Shown: positions 36,494 to 43,759 of the stretch, one piece after another
Position numbering within the stretch: the stretch's first letter is position 1
Layout: every line of letters begins with the position of its first letter
Assembly (NCBI RefSeq): GCF_001435845.1
Contig: NZ_CM003596.1
Coordinates: forward strand, 744,001-808,000
Direction: 5' to 3'
Source: Psychrobacter sp. P11G3
Lineage (GTDB): Bacteria > Pseudomonadota > Gammaproteobacteria > Pseudomonadales > Moraxellaceae
DNA: 64,000 bases
Translations under genes and position numbers: made by a program
Notes under the pieces: model-generated
Database searches by the model: none
What the model saw: only the letters and a program-made list of their open reading frames with translations
Told to the model about the DNA's origin: nothing

Positions 36494-37342
36494 TTATTCA
36501 TAAGCCTTTTTCACCGGATTGAACTTCACGATCTTGCTGTAATTGACACTATTGATACGCTCATAGTCGTCAGTAGGTTTATCGCCTTTATAAGTCAATT
36601 TAATAGGATAATAAGTAGTGTTTTCAGGCATGACTTTAAAAGCAACATCATAGCTGTAGTACAGAGGTGAGTCTTCCTCATAATTCCCAGCATTACTTGA
36701 ACCAGCATCACCTAATGTATATACATCAATAAATGCATTTTCAGATAAATATAGGACATCCCACCAGGTATCCGTTGTTCCAGTAGAGGTATAACTATTC
36801 ATAAATATACTGCCCATTAGGTTTTTCCCCAACGGCTGTAGGCCGTTCTGAATATCTTCGGCATAAAGTCCAACTCGCCCCCAGCTAGTAGAAAACTCCA
36901 CGTCCTTTGGTGTTTTACTTACCAATTGAAACTGGCCGTTACTTAGCTTTTGAAAACTGTATAAATCAGCTGTTGCACCACAAACATGGCAAGAAACCAA
37001 TGAACCATTATTGACTTGCACTTTTTCGATGATGGCCAAATAACGTGGCTCACCTGCTACATTTTTATAAGGCAATACCGGATGCATTAGAGCAACTGTT
37101 CTCTCTCCATCGCTATCAATACTGTCTAAACCAATATTTGGCATCGACTCAATATATTCATCATCAATAAACTCATAACCCATACGACCACTATAGAACT
37201 CACGCATGACTTCTTTAAAGCTCAAGTCCTTGATTTTGACCTGAGCCATTTGACTGGCAGAGAAAGCAGGAGCGGCAGCCATTGCAGGAGTTACTGATAA
37301 AGCACCTAAACTAAGCACCAAACTAAGTAAAAGCTTCTTCAT
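36494..37342 (-). CDS. secreted protein of unknown function inside the hsd cluster
   Basis: I use the ATG at 37342, which has GGAG 7 nt upstream; an ATG 12 bp earlier would add MEFK. The 282-residue product has a clear Sec signal peptide (MKKLLLSLVLSLGALSVTPAMAAA). The mature protein is rich in Tyr, Ser, Asp and Asn, with one CHVC pair near residue 121 and no motif I recognise. A periplasmic or extracellular protein has no obvious role in restriction, so it is probably an inserted cargo gene. It is in the same direction as hsdS and hsdR with short gaps (52 and 77 bp). Confidence 0.75.
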   Translation of the reverse strand: MKKLLLSLVLSLGALSVTPAMAAAPAFSASQMAQVKIKDLSFKEVMREFYSGRMGYEFIDDEYIESMPNIGLDSIDSDGERTVALMHPVLPYKNVAGEPRYLAIIEKVQVNNGSLVSCHVCGATADLYSFQKLSNGQFQLVSKTPKDVEFSTSWGRVGLYAEDIQNGLQPLGKNLMGSIFMNSYTSTGTTDTWWDVLYLSENAFIDVYTLGDAGSSNAGNYEEDSPLYYSYDVAFKVMPENTTYYPIKLTYKGDKPTDDYERINSVNYSKIVKFNPVKKAYE

Positions 37343-37394
37343 CTTGAACTCCATTAATGATTATATTTTTGGGATAAACGTTTACTATCAAAAG

Positions 37395-38708
37395 CTATAT
37401 AGCTTCATCCACAAGTGCTTCAGCATCTGGAATGCGTAGCTCGCCCGACATTAACTTGGGTAAAAGGGTGTCACGGAGCTTGGCAACAGTTTCGATACCA
37501 GTGTTGTTTTCAGCTATTTTTGCGAAACTACTTTTAACAACTTCCTGAAACTTATCTAAAACTATTTTTGATGGCAGTATCTGAGCTAAGTTATGGACAT
37601 TATTTCTATTTAGGGAAGGTACAGCTGAACCAGAATTATATTTTTCTAAATCCAATGTCTGCAAAAAGAAATAAGCATGGTATGGGTTTGATTGGTTATA
37701 ATTTTTTACCCACAAAGTAGTATTAAGCGGCCAGTAATTAGCATTTACAAAACTTACAACTCCAAGTTTTCCACTTCTCCCTGTTATCACACCAGGCCCT
37801 TTAACTTTATACTCATCATGAGTGCCATCTTGACCGCTAGCTGCCATTAATGGGTAAAGTCCATCAGTGCGTTTTGTCTTTGGTAAATCAAAACCCCTTT
37901 GCAATTCAAACATATTATCTAAGGAACCAGCTTCCCAACCCTTCGGAATCCAGCCCATTTCTTCCGTAAATTCAAATTCATCAGGGAATAATGCCTGAAT
38001 ATCTGAACTGTCTTTTTCCTTAATCGCTTTACGCTGCTCAGCACGTTCGATAAATTCATCAGGAATGGCATTACCAGCTGCGAGCGCGTTATCAATCACT
38101 GGATCAAAATCAACAAACCAGCTCTTAAACAACGTCTGCGCCATGGCCTCTAGCGTTTCGTTCATTTGTCGGTTTAGCTCGATTTTGTCGTCTAAAGAAC
38201 CAAGGATATGAGCAATATTGTTTTGAGTATCTAAATCTGGTTTAGGAATACCTAAATTTTCTATCATGCTTTTAGTTAAAGCATGTCGAGTTGCACCTGC
38301 ACTTGCATAATTTAATAGTAATTGTTGTACTTGCGGTGATACTAGTTGATACCTTAGATATGAAGGATTAAACGAGCTTTCTTTAGGTCTAATTATTGAA
38401 ACATGCTGATTAACTCTGGCAGGTAAGACCTGATTGTCGACCATGCAAACCCTAGCAACCGAGTCACCAGTGATATTTAGCAAAATATCATTTTCTTCCA
38501 CGATAACGTTTTTCAGTTTTTCAGCAGCTTCTTCCGTTATAAAGACCAAACCATCTCTTTTAAAACCTTCGTTATAAACATTTTGGCTTCTTATTAGTGT
38601 GATTTCACCTTCTTCGAGATAAACGCTACTCCCACCCCTAGGCGTTGCACCACTACCAATTTTTTTACAATGCTCTACTAATGAAACTACTTCCCAATCA
38701 TTCGCCAT
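37395..38708 (-). CDS. hsdS: type I specificity subunit
   Basis: I place the start at 38708 (MANDWEVVSLVEHC), which overlaps the hsdM stop by 11 bp; an upstream ATG would add an unlikely leader. The 437-residue protein has two target recognition domains, about residues 1-160 and 250-400. A conserved spacer between them (LGSLDDKIELNRQMNETLEAMAQTLFKSWFVDFDPV) has a matching repeat at the end (VAKLRDTLLPKLMSGELRI). The two domains read the two halves of a bipartite DNA target. The target cannot be derived by eye. Confidence 0.93.
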   Translation of the reverse strand: MANDWEVVSLVEHCKKIGSGATPRGGSSVYLEEGEITLIRSQNVYNEGFKRDGLVFITEEAAEKLKNVIVEENDILLNITGDSVARVCMVDNQVLPARVNQHVSIIRPKESSFNPSYLRYQLVSPQVQQLLLNYASAGATRHALTKSMIENLGIPKPDLDTQNNIAHILGSLDDKIELNRQMNETLEAMAQTLFKSWFVDFDPVIDNALAAGNAIPDEFIERAEQRKAIKEKDSSDIQALFPDEFEFTEEMGWIPKGWEAGSLDNMFELQRGFDLPKTKRTDGLYPLMAASGQDGTHDEYKVKGPGVITGRSGKLGVVSFVNANYWPLNTTLWVKNYNQSNPYHAYFFLQTLDLEKYNSGSAVPSLNRNNVHNLAQILPSKIVLDKFQEVVKSSFAKIAENNTGIETVAKLRDTLLPKLMSGELRIPDAEALVDEAI

Positions 38709-40287
38709 AACCCAACACCTCCAAGTTCTGACGAATAGTTGCATCTAACTTTTCAGACTCTCGCATCTGTGCATATAGCGTTTGGCTTAGCTCCAGCATT
38801 TTAGTCTCAAACGGAATGCCATCATCTTCGATTGCCGCAGCACCGACATAACGCCCCGGAGTAAGTACATAATCATTGGCTTTGATATCTTCCAGACTGG
38901 CTGATTTACAGTAACCTGCCTCATCGCTATAGGCTTCATAACCGCCAGCTTCCGCCTCACCGCGCCATGCATGATACGTCTTAGCAATCGCCTCAATATC
39001 ATCAGTAGAGAACTCTTTATGCGTCCTATCAATCATCGCACCGATATTACGGGCATCAATGAATAGCGTTTCACCGCTACGATTACGCAGCCCACGTGCT
39101 TGGCTATCAACAGATTTGGCGGCTTTGTCTTTACTGATGAACCATAAGCACACCGGAATGGTCGTGGTATAAAACAACTGACCCGGTAGCGCAATCATAC
39201 AATCAACAAGATCGTTTTTAATGATTTGCTCGCGTATATCACCCTCACCACTGGTAGTAGTAGACATCGAACCATTGGCCAGTACGAAACCTGCTGTACC
39301 GTGCTCAGATAGCTTGGATATCATGTGCAATATCCATGCATAGTTGGCATTGCCCGTCGGCGGTGTCGGATAGCCTGCCCAGCGTGGATCATCAACCAGC
39401 TCATCAGAGGCGCGCCAATCCTTTTGGTTAAAAGGTGGGTTCGCCATAATGAAGTCAGCTTTTAGGTCTTCGTGCTGATCCTTAAAGAACGTATCAGCAG
39501 CCACATCACCCAAGTTGCTAGAGATACCACGAATGGCAAGGTTCATCTTAGCGAGCTTATAGGTCGTGCTGGTGTACTCTTGCCCATAGATAGACACGTC
39601 TTTGGTATTGCCGTGATGACTCTCGATGAACTTGATGGACTGGACGAACATACCGCCTGAACCGCAGCAGGGATCATAGATTTTGCCTTGATACGGCTCA
39701 ACCATTTCTGCAATCAGATTGACCACCGACTTAGGCGTATAGAACTCACCACCGCCTTTACCTTCAGTTGCGGCAAACTTACCCAAGAAATACTCATACA
39801 CGCGCCCTACCGTGTCTTCTTCTGGATTACCAATAGTGTCGATGTTATTGACCACATCAATCAAGGCGGCAAGCTTACTGGCCGTTAAGCCAAGACGCGA
39901 GAAGTAGTTATCAGGCAATGCACCTTTCAATGATTGGTTGGTCTTTTCAATGGTGCTAAGCGCCGTATCGATTTTAAGCGCGATGTCTTCTTGCTTGGCA
40001 TTCTGCTGAATGAAGCTCCAGCGGCTCTCCTCAGGCAAATAGAATACGTTGTCTTTGGTATAGGCTTGCACCATGTCGATATGCTTTTCATAGCCCGTAT
40101 CAATAAGCTTTTGGCGCTGCTGCTCAAAAGTATCACTGATGAATTTTAAGAAAATCAGGCTAAGGACGATATGCTTATATTCTGAGGATTCAACACTACC
40201 TCGTAGCTTGTTGGCAGCATCCCAAAGGGCTTCTTCAAAGCGACCGTCTTTTATAGTGTCGTTCTTATTTGCAGGTGTTTTAGCCAT
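38698..40287 (-). CDS. hsdM: type I N6-adenine methyltransferase subunit
   Basis: This 529-residue methyltransferase has an N-terminal four-helix domain (AKTPANKNDTIKDGRFEEALWDAANKLRG), the SAM site YDPCCGSGGMFV (about 209-220), the catalytic NPPF (about 282-285) in DFIMANPPFNQKDW, and a C-terminal helical region. It forms the modification complex with HsdS. It begins the leftward hsdM-hsdS-(secreted protein)-hsdR-RloC-like cluster. Confidence 0.95.
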   Translation of the reverse strand: MAKTPANKNDTIKDGRFEEALWDAANKLRGSVESSEYKHIVLSLIFLKFISDTFEQQRQKLIDTGYEKHIDMVQAYTKDNVFYLPEESRWSFIQQNAKQEDIALKIDTALSTIEKTNQSLKGALPDNYFSRLGLTASKLAALIDVVNNIDTIGNPEEDTVGRVYEYFLGKFAATEGKGGGEFYTPKSVVNLIAEMVEPYQGKIYDPCCGSGGMFVQSIKFIESHHGNTKDVSIYGQEYTSTTYKLAKMNLAIRGISSNLGDVAADTFFKDQHEDLKADFIMANPPFNQKDWRASDELVDDPRWAGYPTPPTGNANYAWILHMISKLSEHGTAGFVLANGSMSTTTSGEGDIREQIIKNDLVDCMIALPGQLFYTTTIPVCLWFISKDKAAKSVDSQARGLRNRSGETLFIDARNIGAMIDRTHKEFSTDDIEAIAKTYHAWRGEAEAGGYEAYSDEAGYCKSASLEDIKANDYVLTPGRYVGAAAIEDDGIPFETKMLELSQTLYAQMRESEKLDATIRQNLEVLGYGE

Positions 40288-40373
40288 GTTTTTTTGTTCT
40301 CTATGTTCTGAGGGGCAGTATTAGTTAAAGTTTGAATTCAGTTAGCCAGTTGTTTTAATAGGTATTTATAAAG

Positions 40374-40441
40374 CTAACCTGTAGAAATATCGGACTAAAA
40401 CAAATCTAACCTGTAAGAAGTACAATCTTTCTACAGGTTAG
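40374..40441. repeat. CTAACCTGTA repeats upstream of hsdM
   Basis: CTAACCTGTAGAAA (40374-40387) and its exact complement TTTCTACAGGTTAG (40428-40441) bracket a third direct copy CTAACCTGTA (40406-40415). The site lies 87-154 bp upstream of hsdM in a 378-bp gene-free interval (40288-40665). Three copies of one decamer suggest an operator for a regulator of the hsd genes; no C protein was identified. The rest of the gap shows nothing else. Confidence 0.5.
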
Positions 40442-40636
40442 GCAGTAAAAGATAGTTTCTAAATAGCGCATAGATAGCGCAACTACGTATAGATTAACAG
40501 TAACAAATCAAGGGTAACAATACTCGTTATTAGTCTGTCACTATGAAAAATTCTGGCTGAATGGGAGTTGTCAAAAATCAGCCCTAAAATCCGATAATAT
40601 GTATAGTTTTTTGAGTTTTTTATACATATCCTTTTT

Positions 40637-40669
40637 ATAGGCATAAAAAATCGGATTTTTTATGCCTAT
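40637..40669. terminator. inverted repeat at the end of the partition operon
   Basis: ATAGGCATAAAAAAT and its exact complement flank CGG. The stop codon of the ParG-like gene lies inside the right arm. The position suggests a terminator for parFG, although no T run follows the stem in that direction. Confidence 0.5.
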
Positions 40670-40878
40670 CGCTCAACCAACTTTTCTTCAATCATTTCAG
40701 TTAATAGCTCAGTCACTGTCTTTCGGTTATCAAGCGCAAACTTTTTGAATGCAATATACTTATCTTTGTCAATGTTAAAGTTTACTCGTGCCGTTTTTTG
40801 AGGACTATCGGTCACGTCTGACAAAGATAACTCATCTTTTACCTTCTTGCTGGGACGACCTGCTGCTAAGCTCATCAT
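40666..40878 (-). CDS. parG: ParG-like centromere-binding RHH protein
   Basis: This 70-residue protein has a flexible basic N-terminus (AGRPSKKVKDELSLSDV) and a C-terminal RHH fold (TARVNFNIDKDKYIAFKKFALDNRKTVTELLTEMIEEKL). Size and layout match ParG of plasmid TP228 (76 residues), whose tail stimulates the ParF ATPase and whose RHH dimer binds ACTC boxes. Its ATG directly follows the parA stop with AAGGAG upstream. It most likely binds the 16-unit array in front of parA, acting both as partition adaptor and as operon repressor. The name is by analogy of organisation, not by close sequence match. Confidence 0.8.
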   Translation of the reverse strand: MMSLAAGRPSKKVKDELSLSDVTDSPQKTARVNFNIDKDKYIAFKKFALDNRKTVTELLTEMIEEKLVER

Positions 40879-41517
40879 TTACTCCTTATCAAAGAATGTT
40901 TTAATTTCATTAACCAATGCTGTCATTTCTTGTACCGCATTACTATTCACTGACTCAGTATCAAACACGGTCTTGCCTAATGCTGCGCTATTTGGATAAC
41001 TTACACGTTGCATAATTCTACTATCTAACACAGGTAGACCGTACTCTAGTAAAACTGAAGCCACATCCTTACCAATATTAGTATTCTGAATTGCCCTAGA
41101 CACTACAAAGGCTGCTTTTAGTTTACCGTCAGTCATCTCTATACGCTGCTTTACTAAGTCTACTAAATCGCTAGTCGCCCAGACATCGTATGGGCTAGGC
41201 TGTACAGGAATTAATACAAAATCAGCCGCCTTAATTGCAGATAAAGCCAAACTAGTTGCTTGTGGTGAACCATCAATCACCACATACTCTTTATCAGAGA
41301 CGTTTTTTAGATCTTTATCAAGCGTAGGTCTATCGAGACCTATCACTGGTACTGGATTATCTTCATCTACAGCTCGCCAATCCCGTGCACTGCCCTGCTG
41401 ATCACTATCTACTAGCAATACACTATGTCCTTGCAGCTGCAAGCCACGAGCTAATTGAGTGGCAATAGTTGTCTTGCCACTGCCTCCTTTTTGATTCAAC
41501 ACAGCAATGACTTTCAT
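40879..41517 (-). CDS. parA: ParA/ParF-type partition ATPase
   Basis: This 212-residue Walker-type ATPase has the deviant Walker A KGGSGKTT (10-17) and switch motifs LLVDSDQQGSARDW and YVVIDGSPQ. It lacks an N-terminal HTH, so it is the short type Ib class (ParF is 206 residues). It forms ATP-dependent assemblies on the nucleoid that pull plasmid copies apart. Its start is 14 bp from the repeat array, and the RHH gene follows without a gap, so parA-parG is one autoregulated unit. Confidence 0.92.
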   Translation of the reverse strand: MKVIAVLNQKGGSGKTTIATQLARGLQLQGHSVLLVDSDQQGSARDWRAVDEDNPVPVIGLDRPTLDKDLKNVSDKEYVVIDGSPQATSLALSAIKAADFVLIPVQPSPYDVWATSDLVDLVKQRIEMTDGKLKAAFVVSRAIQNTNIGKDVASVLLEYGLPVLDSRIMQRVSYPNSAALGKTVFDTESVNSNAVQEMTALVNEIKTFFDKE

Positions 41518-41531
41518 AGAGCAATCCTAAG

Positions 41532-41659
41532 TTTGAGTATTTGAGTATTTGAGTATTTGAGTATTTGAGTATTTGAGTATTTGAGTATTTGAGTATTTGA
41601 GTATTTGAGTATTTGAGTATTTGAGTATTTGAGTATTTGAGTATTTGAGTATTTGAGTA
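41532..41659. repeat. parH-like centromere, 16 x TTTGAGTA (ACTC boxes on the minus strand)
   Basis: Sixteen perfect 8-bp tandem units cover 128 bp. On the strand of parA the unit reads ACTC-AAAT: a tetramer box followed by a 4-bp A/T spacer. The parH centromere of TP228 is described as degenerate ACTC boxes separated by 4-bp A/T-rich spacers, bound by ParG. Here the boxes are perfect and more numerous. The array sits directly upstream of the parA start, so it must also cover or adjoin the promoter, as an operator would. Confidence 0.88.
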
Positions 41660-41929
41660 TTATTAAGACTTTACTCAATAGTTAGATGAATAGCAACATT
41701 TTTAAAAAATAACTATATCTTTGATATCGACTGAATTTCTATGTGAATAATATTCATAAAAATGCATAAATTTATCAAAGACTGAGATGCCCCAGTAAAC
41801 TGACTGCTAACATATAAAGTGTAGCTATCAAGTATCAATATGAGCTACTAAAAGCAATACTTTAGCCGCTCATATTCGTTATAATCCGCTCACCAATCAA
41901 AAACCACTAATATGAATGAGGGAACCACT

Positions 41930-42154
41930 ATGGTGAAGTGTCACTTATCGACCATCATGGGTGAAAGACGCCTTAAAATTGCCGATATCTCAAGAGATAC
42001 TGGCATCAATCGTGGCACCATTACTCGCATGTATCATGAAGAAGCCACCCGTGTTGATCTAGATGTCATCGAGTCTTTATGTACTTATCTTAGAATCAAT
42101 GTTGGTGATTTATACGAAATCATAAATGAGGACAGCAGTGAGTCACCAGCATAA
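41930..42154 (+). CDS. small XRE-family HTH regulator
   Basis: The ATG at 41930 (MVKCHLSTIMGERRLKIADI) has GAGGGA upstream; an ATG at 41912 is less likely. The 74-residue protein is essentially one Cro/C1-type HTH (KIADISRDTGINRGTITRMYHEEATRVDLDVIESLCTYLRINVGDLYEII). It is divergent from parA across a 270-bp A/T-rich gap. It could regulate plasmid functions; the target is unknown. Confidence 0.85.
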   Translation: MVKCHLSTIMGERRLKIADISRDTGINRGTITRMYHEEATRVDLDVIESLCTYLRINVGDLYEIINEDSSESPA

Positions 42155-42309
42155 ATAACGTTGTCATGAGCTGTGATTGTCTTTAAACGAATAAAAAGAC
42201 CTACAGAAGGTTATTTTCTCTTGCAATAGATTAAAATATAGGTATAATTTGACCTGTAGTAAGTCATTTTATTTATTATATGCATATAATGATCTATAGG
42301 AGAATACCA

Positions 42310-42585
42310 ATGAATAACAATCTATCTCGGCTCAATAGCTGCACATGGTTTAGTGAACAGACTAAAACGTTAGCCTCTCAGCTGTTATTAAGCTTACAAA
42401 TACAGCAAGGCTTACAGCTGGCAACCCTACTTGGTGTTGACCCCATTCTTTATAATGATGAAGCGGTTTATGTCTGGGTGCAACGACAGCTAGATGACGG
42501 TCTTATCGTTGACGATCATGCGTTAAGCACCCTTGAAACTGCTTTTATAGAGTTGGTCACAGCTCACACTGACCAAGCAGCGTAA
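42310..42585 (+). CDS. small protein of unknown function
   Basis: This 91-residue acidic protein (MNNNLSRLNSCTWFSEQ...LQIQQGLQLATLLGVDPILYNDEAVYVWVQRQLDDGL) starts at an ATG with AGGAG 6 nt upstream; longer starts lack such a site. The sequence is helical with no motif I recognise. It lies between the HTH gene and the mobilisation genes and is followed by a terminator. It is probably a real plasmid gene of unassigned role. Confidence 0.6.
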   Translation: MNNNLSRLNSCTWFSEQTKTLASQLLLSLQIQQGLQLATLLGVDPILYNDEAVYVWVQRQLDDGLIVDDHALSTLETAFIELVTAHTDQAA

Positions 42586-42639
42586 TGGCTTTAGCTTATA
42601 TTTACAGACTTCTTGTTTAACAAGAAACAATAATCCTTA

Positions 42640-42668
42640 AAGCCAGATAAAGTGTCATTATCTGGCTT
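42640..42668 (+). terminator. intrinsic terminator
   Basis: AAGCCAGATAA pairs perfectly with TTATCTGGCTT around a 7-nt loop; the T tract after the stem is short (TTCTTG). It ends the small gene at 42310-42585. Confidence 0.65.
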
Positions 42669-42772
42669 CTTGATATAGACAAAGATAACGACAATCAAAC
42701 AAGCTTTTTTCAGTCTTATATGTCTCAGAAGACGCACTTTTGGGCAATATGGCTTACTGTTACCATATGCCT

Positions 42773-43729
42773 TTACTCAGTCGGCTCTGCACGCGGCACC
42801 CCAGCTATTTTATAATAAACAAAGCCTCTCTCATCTCTCAAAACACTTTTGCTGTCTGCTCTAACGCACCAGCTGATTGCATCAGGCTGCGCTTCATTAA
42901 CATCACAAGCCAAAATAATCTGCTGACTTTGAGCGTTATCAAATGCCTGCTTCCACCCCGTTTCAAGCTCATCGATGCCGCGCTGTAGCTCTGCTTGCTG
43001 GTATCTCATCTCTGCAATCTCATCAAAGCTTGGCACATACCAAAATACCAGGGCCACCAAACTTATTATCACAGCCATCGTACCCGCTGCGACAACGGCT
43101 GCAATCCTTTTAATACTCATAGTCTCAATGGACTTATGAATTTTGTCCAAGTCTTTACTAGCTCTACCCTCAACCTGCTCAATCCGCGTTTTGGTGGTGG
43201 TCTCAAAGGTCTCAATGTCTTCAATAATCTGCTTATGACCAGCTTGGTACTGATTGGTGAATAGGGCTAGATTGTCAGCGCTTGCGCCAAGCTTGTCAGC
43301 CACCGCTTGCATGGTACTCACTTGTACCTCTATGCTGTCGTTTTTAGCAGTAACGACCAACTCTACAGCCGTATCAATCTGCTGTTTCATATCGGTGATG
43401 ATGCCTGCTATTTTGTCATCATAACGACGCGGCATCTCATTGTCAGTAAAAGCAGTCACTGCCGCTTGTAGCTGCTTTAACACGAGTTCTTGATACTGAC
43501 TCAATGCCTGCGAAGTCGTGCTTGCGCTACTACCTAATTCTTCAATGGCAGAAGACACCTCATTCACCTTGCTATCAATACCGCTAAGCGAACGCTCAAG
43601 CCGCCTCGCTACCGCATCATCGGCTCGCTTAATCAGCTCACGCAAGGCCCCAATGACCGGAGTCAATGAAGTCACTAGGTTAACAAGTTGATCGTGTATG
43701 TCTTGCTCAGTGCGGTCATTTTTATTCAT
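42773..43729 (-). CDS. membrane-anchored coiled-coil mobilisation accessory protein
   Basis: This 318-residue protein consists mostly of long helices (about 1-200) predicted as coiled coil. One membrane span follows (IAAVVAAGTMAVIISLVALVFWYV, about 210-233), then a short coiled segment and a small C-terminal domain with two Cys. It follows the relaxase gene by 30 bp in the same direction. Plasmids with MobQ relaxases often carry such a protein downstream, thought to link the relaxosome to the envelope. That role is inferred from position and architecture. Confidence 0.65.
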   Translation of the reverse strand: MNKNDRTEQDIHDQLVNLVTSLTPVIGALRELIKRADDAVARRLERSLSGIDSKVNEVSSAIEELGSSASTTSQALSQYQELVLKQLQAAVTAFTDNEMPRRYDDKIAGIITDMKQQIDTAVELVVTAKNDSIEVQVSTMQAVADKLGASADNLALFTNQYQAGHKQIIEDIETFETTTKTRIEQVEGRASKDLDKIHKSIETMSIKRIAAVVAAGTMAVIISLVALVFWYVPSFDEIAEMRYQQAELQRGIDELETGWKQAFDNAQSQQIILACDVNEAQPDAISWCVRADSKSVLRDERGFVYYKIAGVPRAEPTE

Positions 43730-43759
43730 AGTAAGTACTCATTATTGTAATCATCACAA

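Noticed and set aside
41532..41659. Tandem repeats considered as a CRISPR array
   Set aside because: Units are 8 bp and contiguous with no spacers, and no cas genes occur; the ACTC-box centromere fits better.
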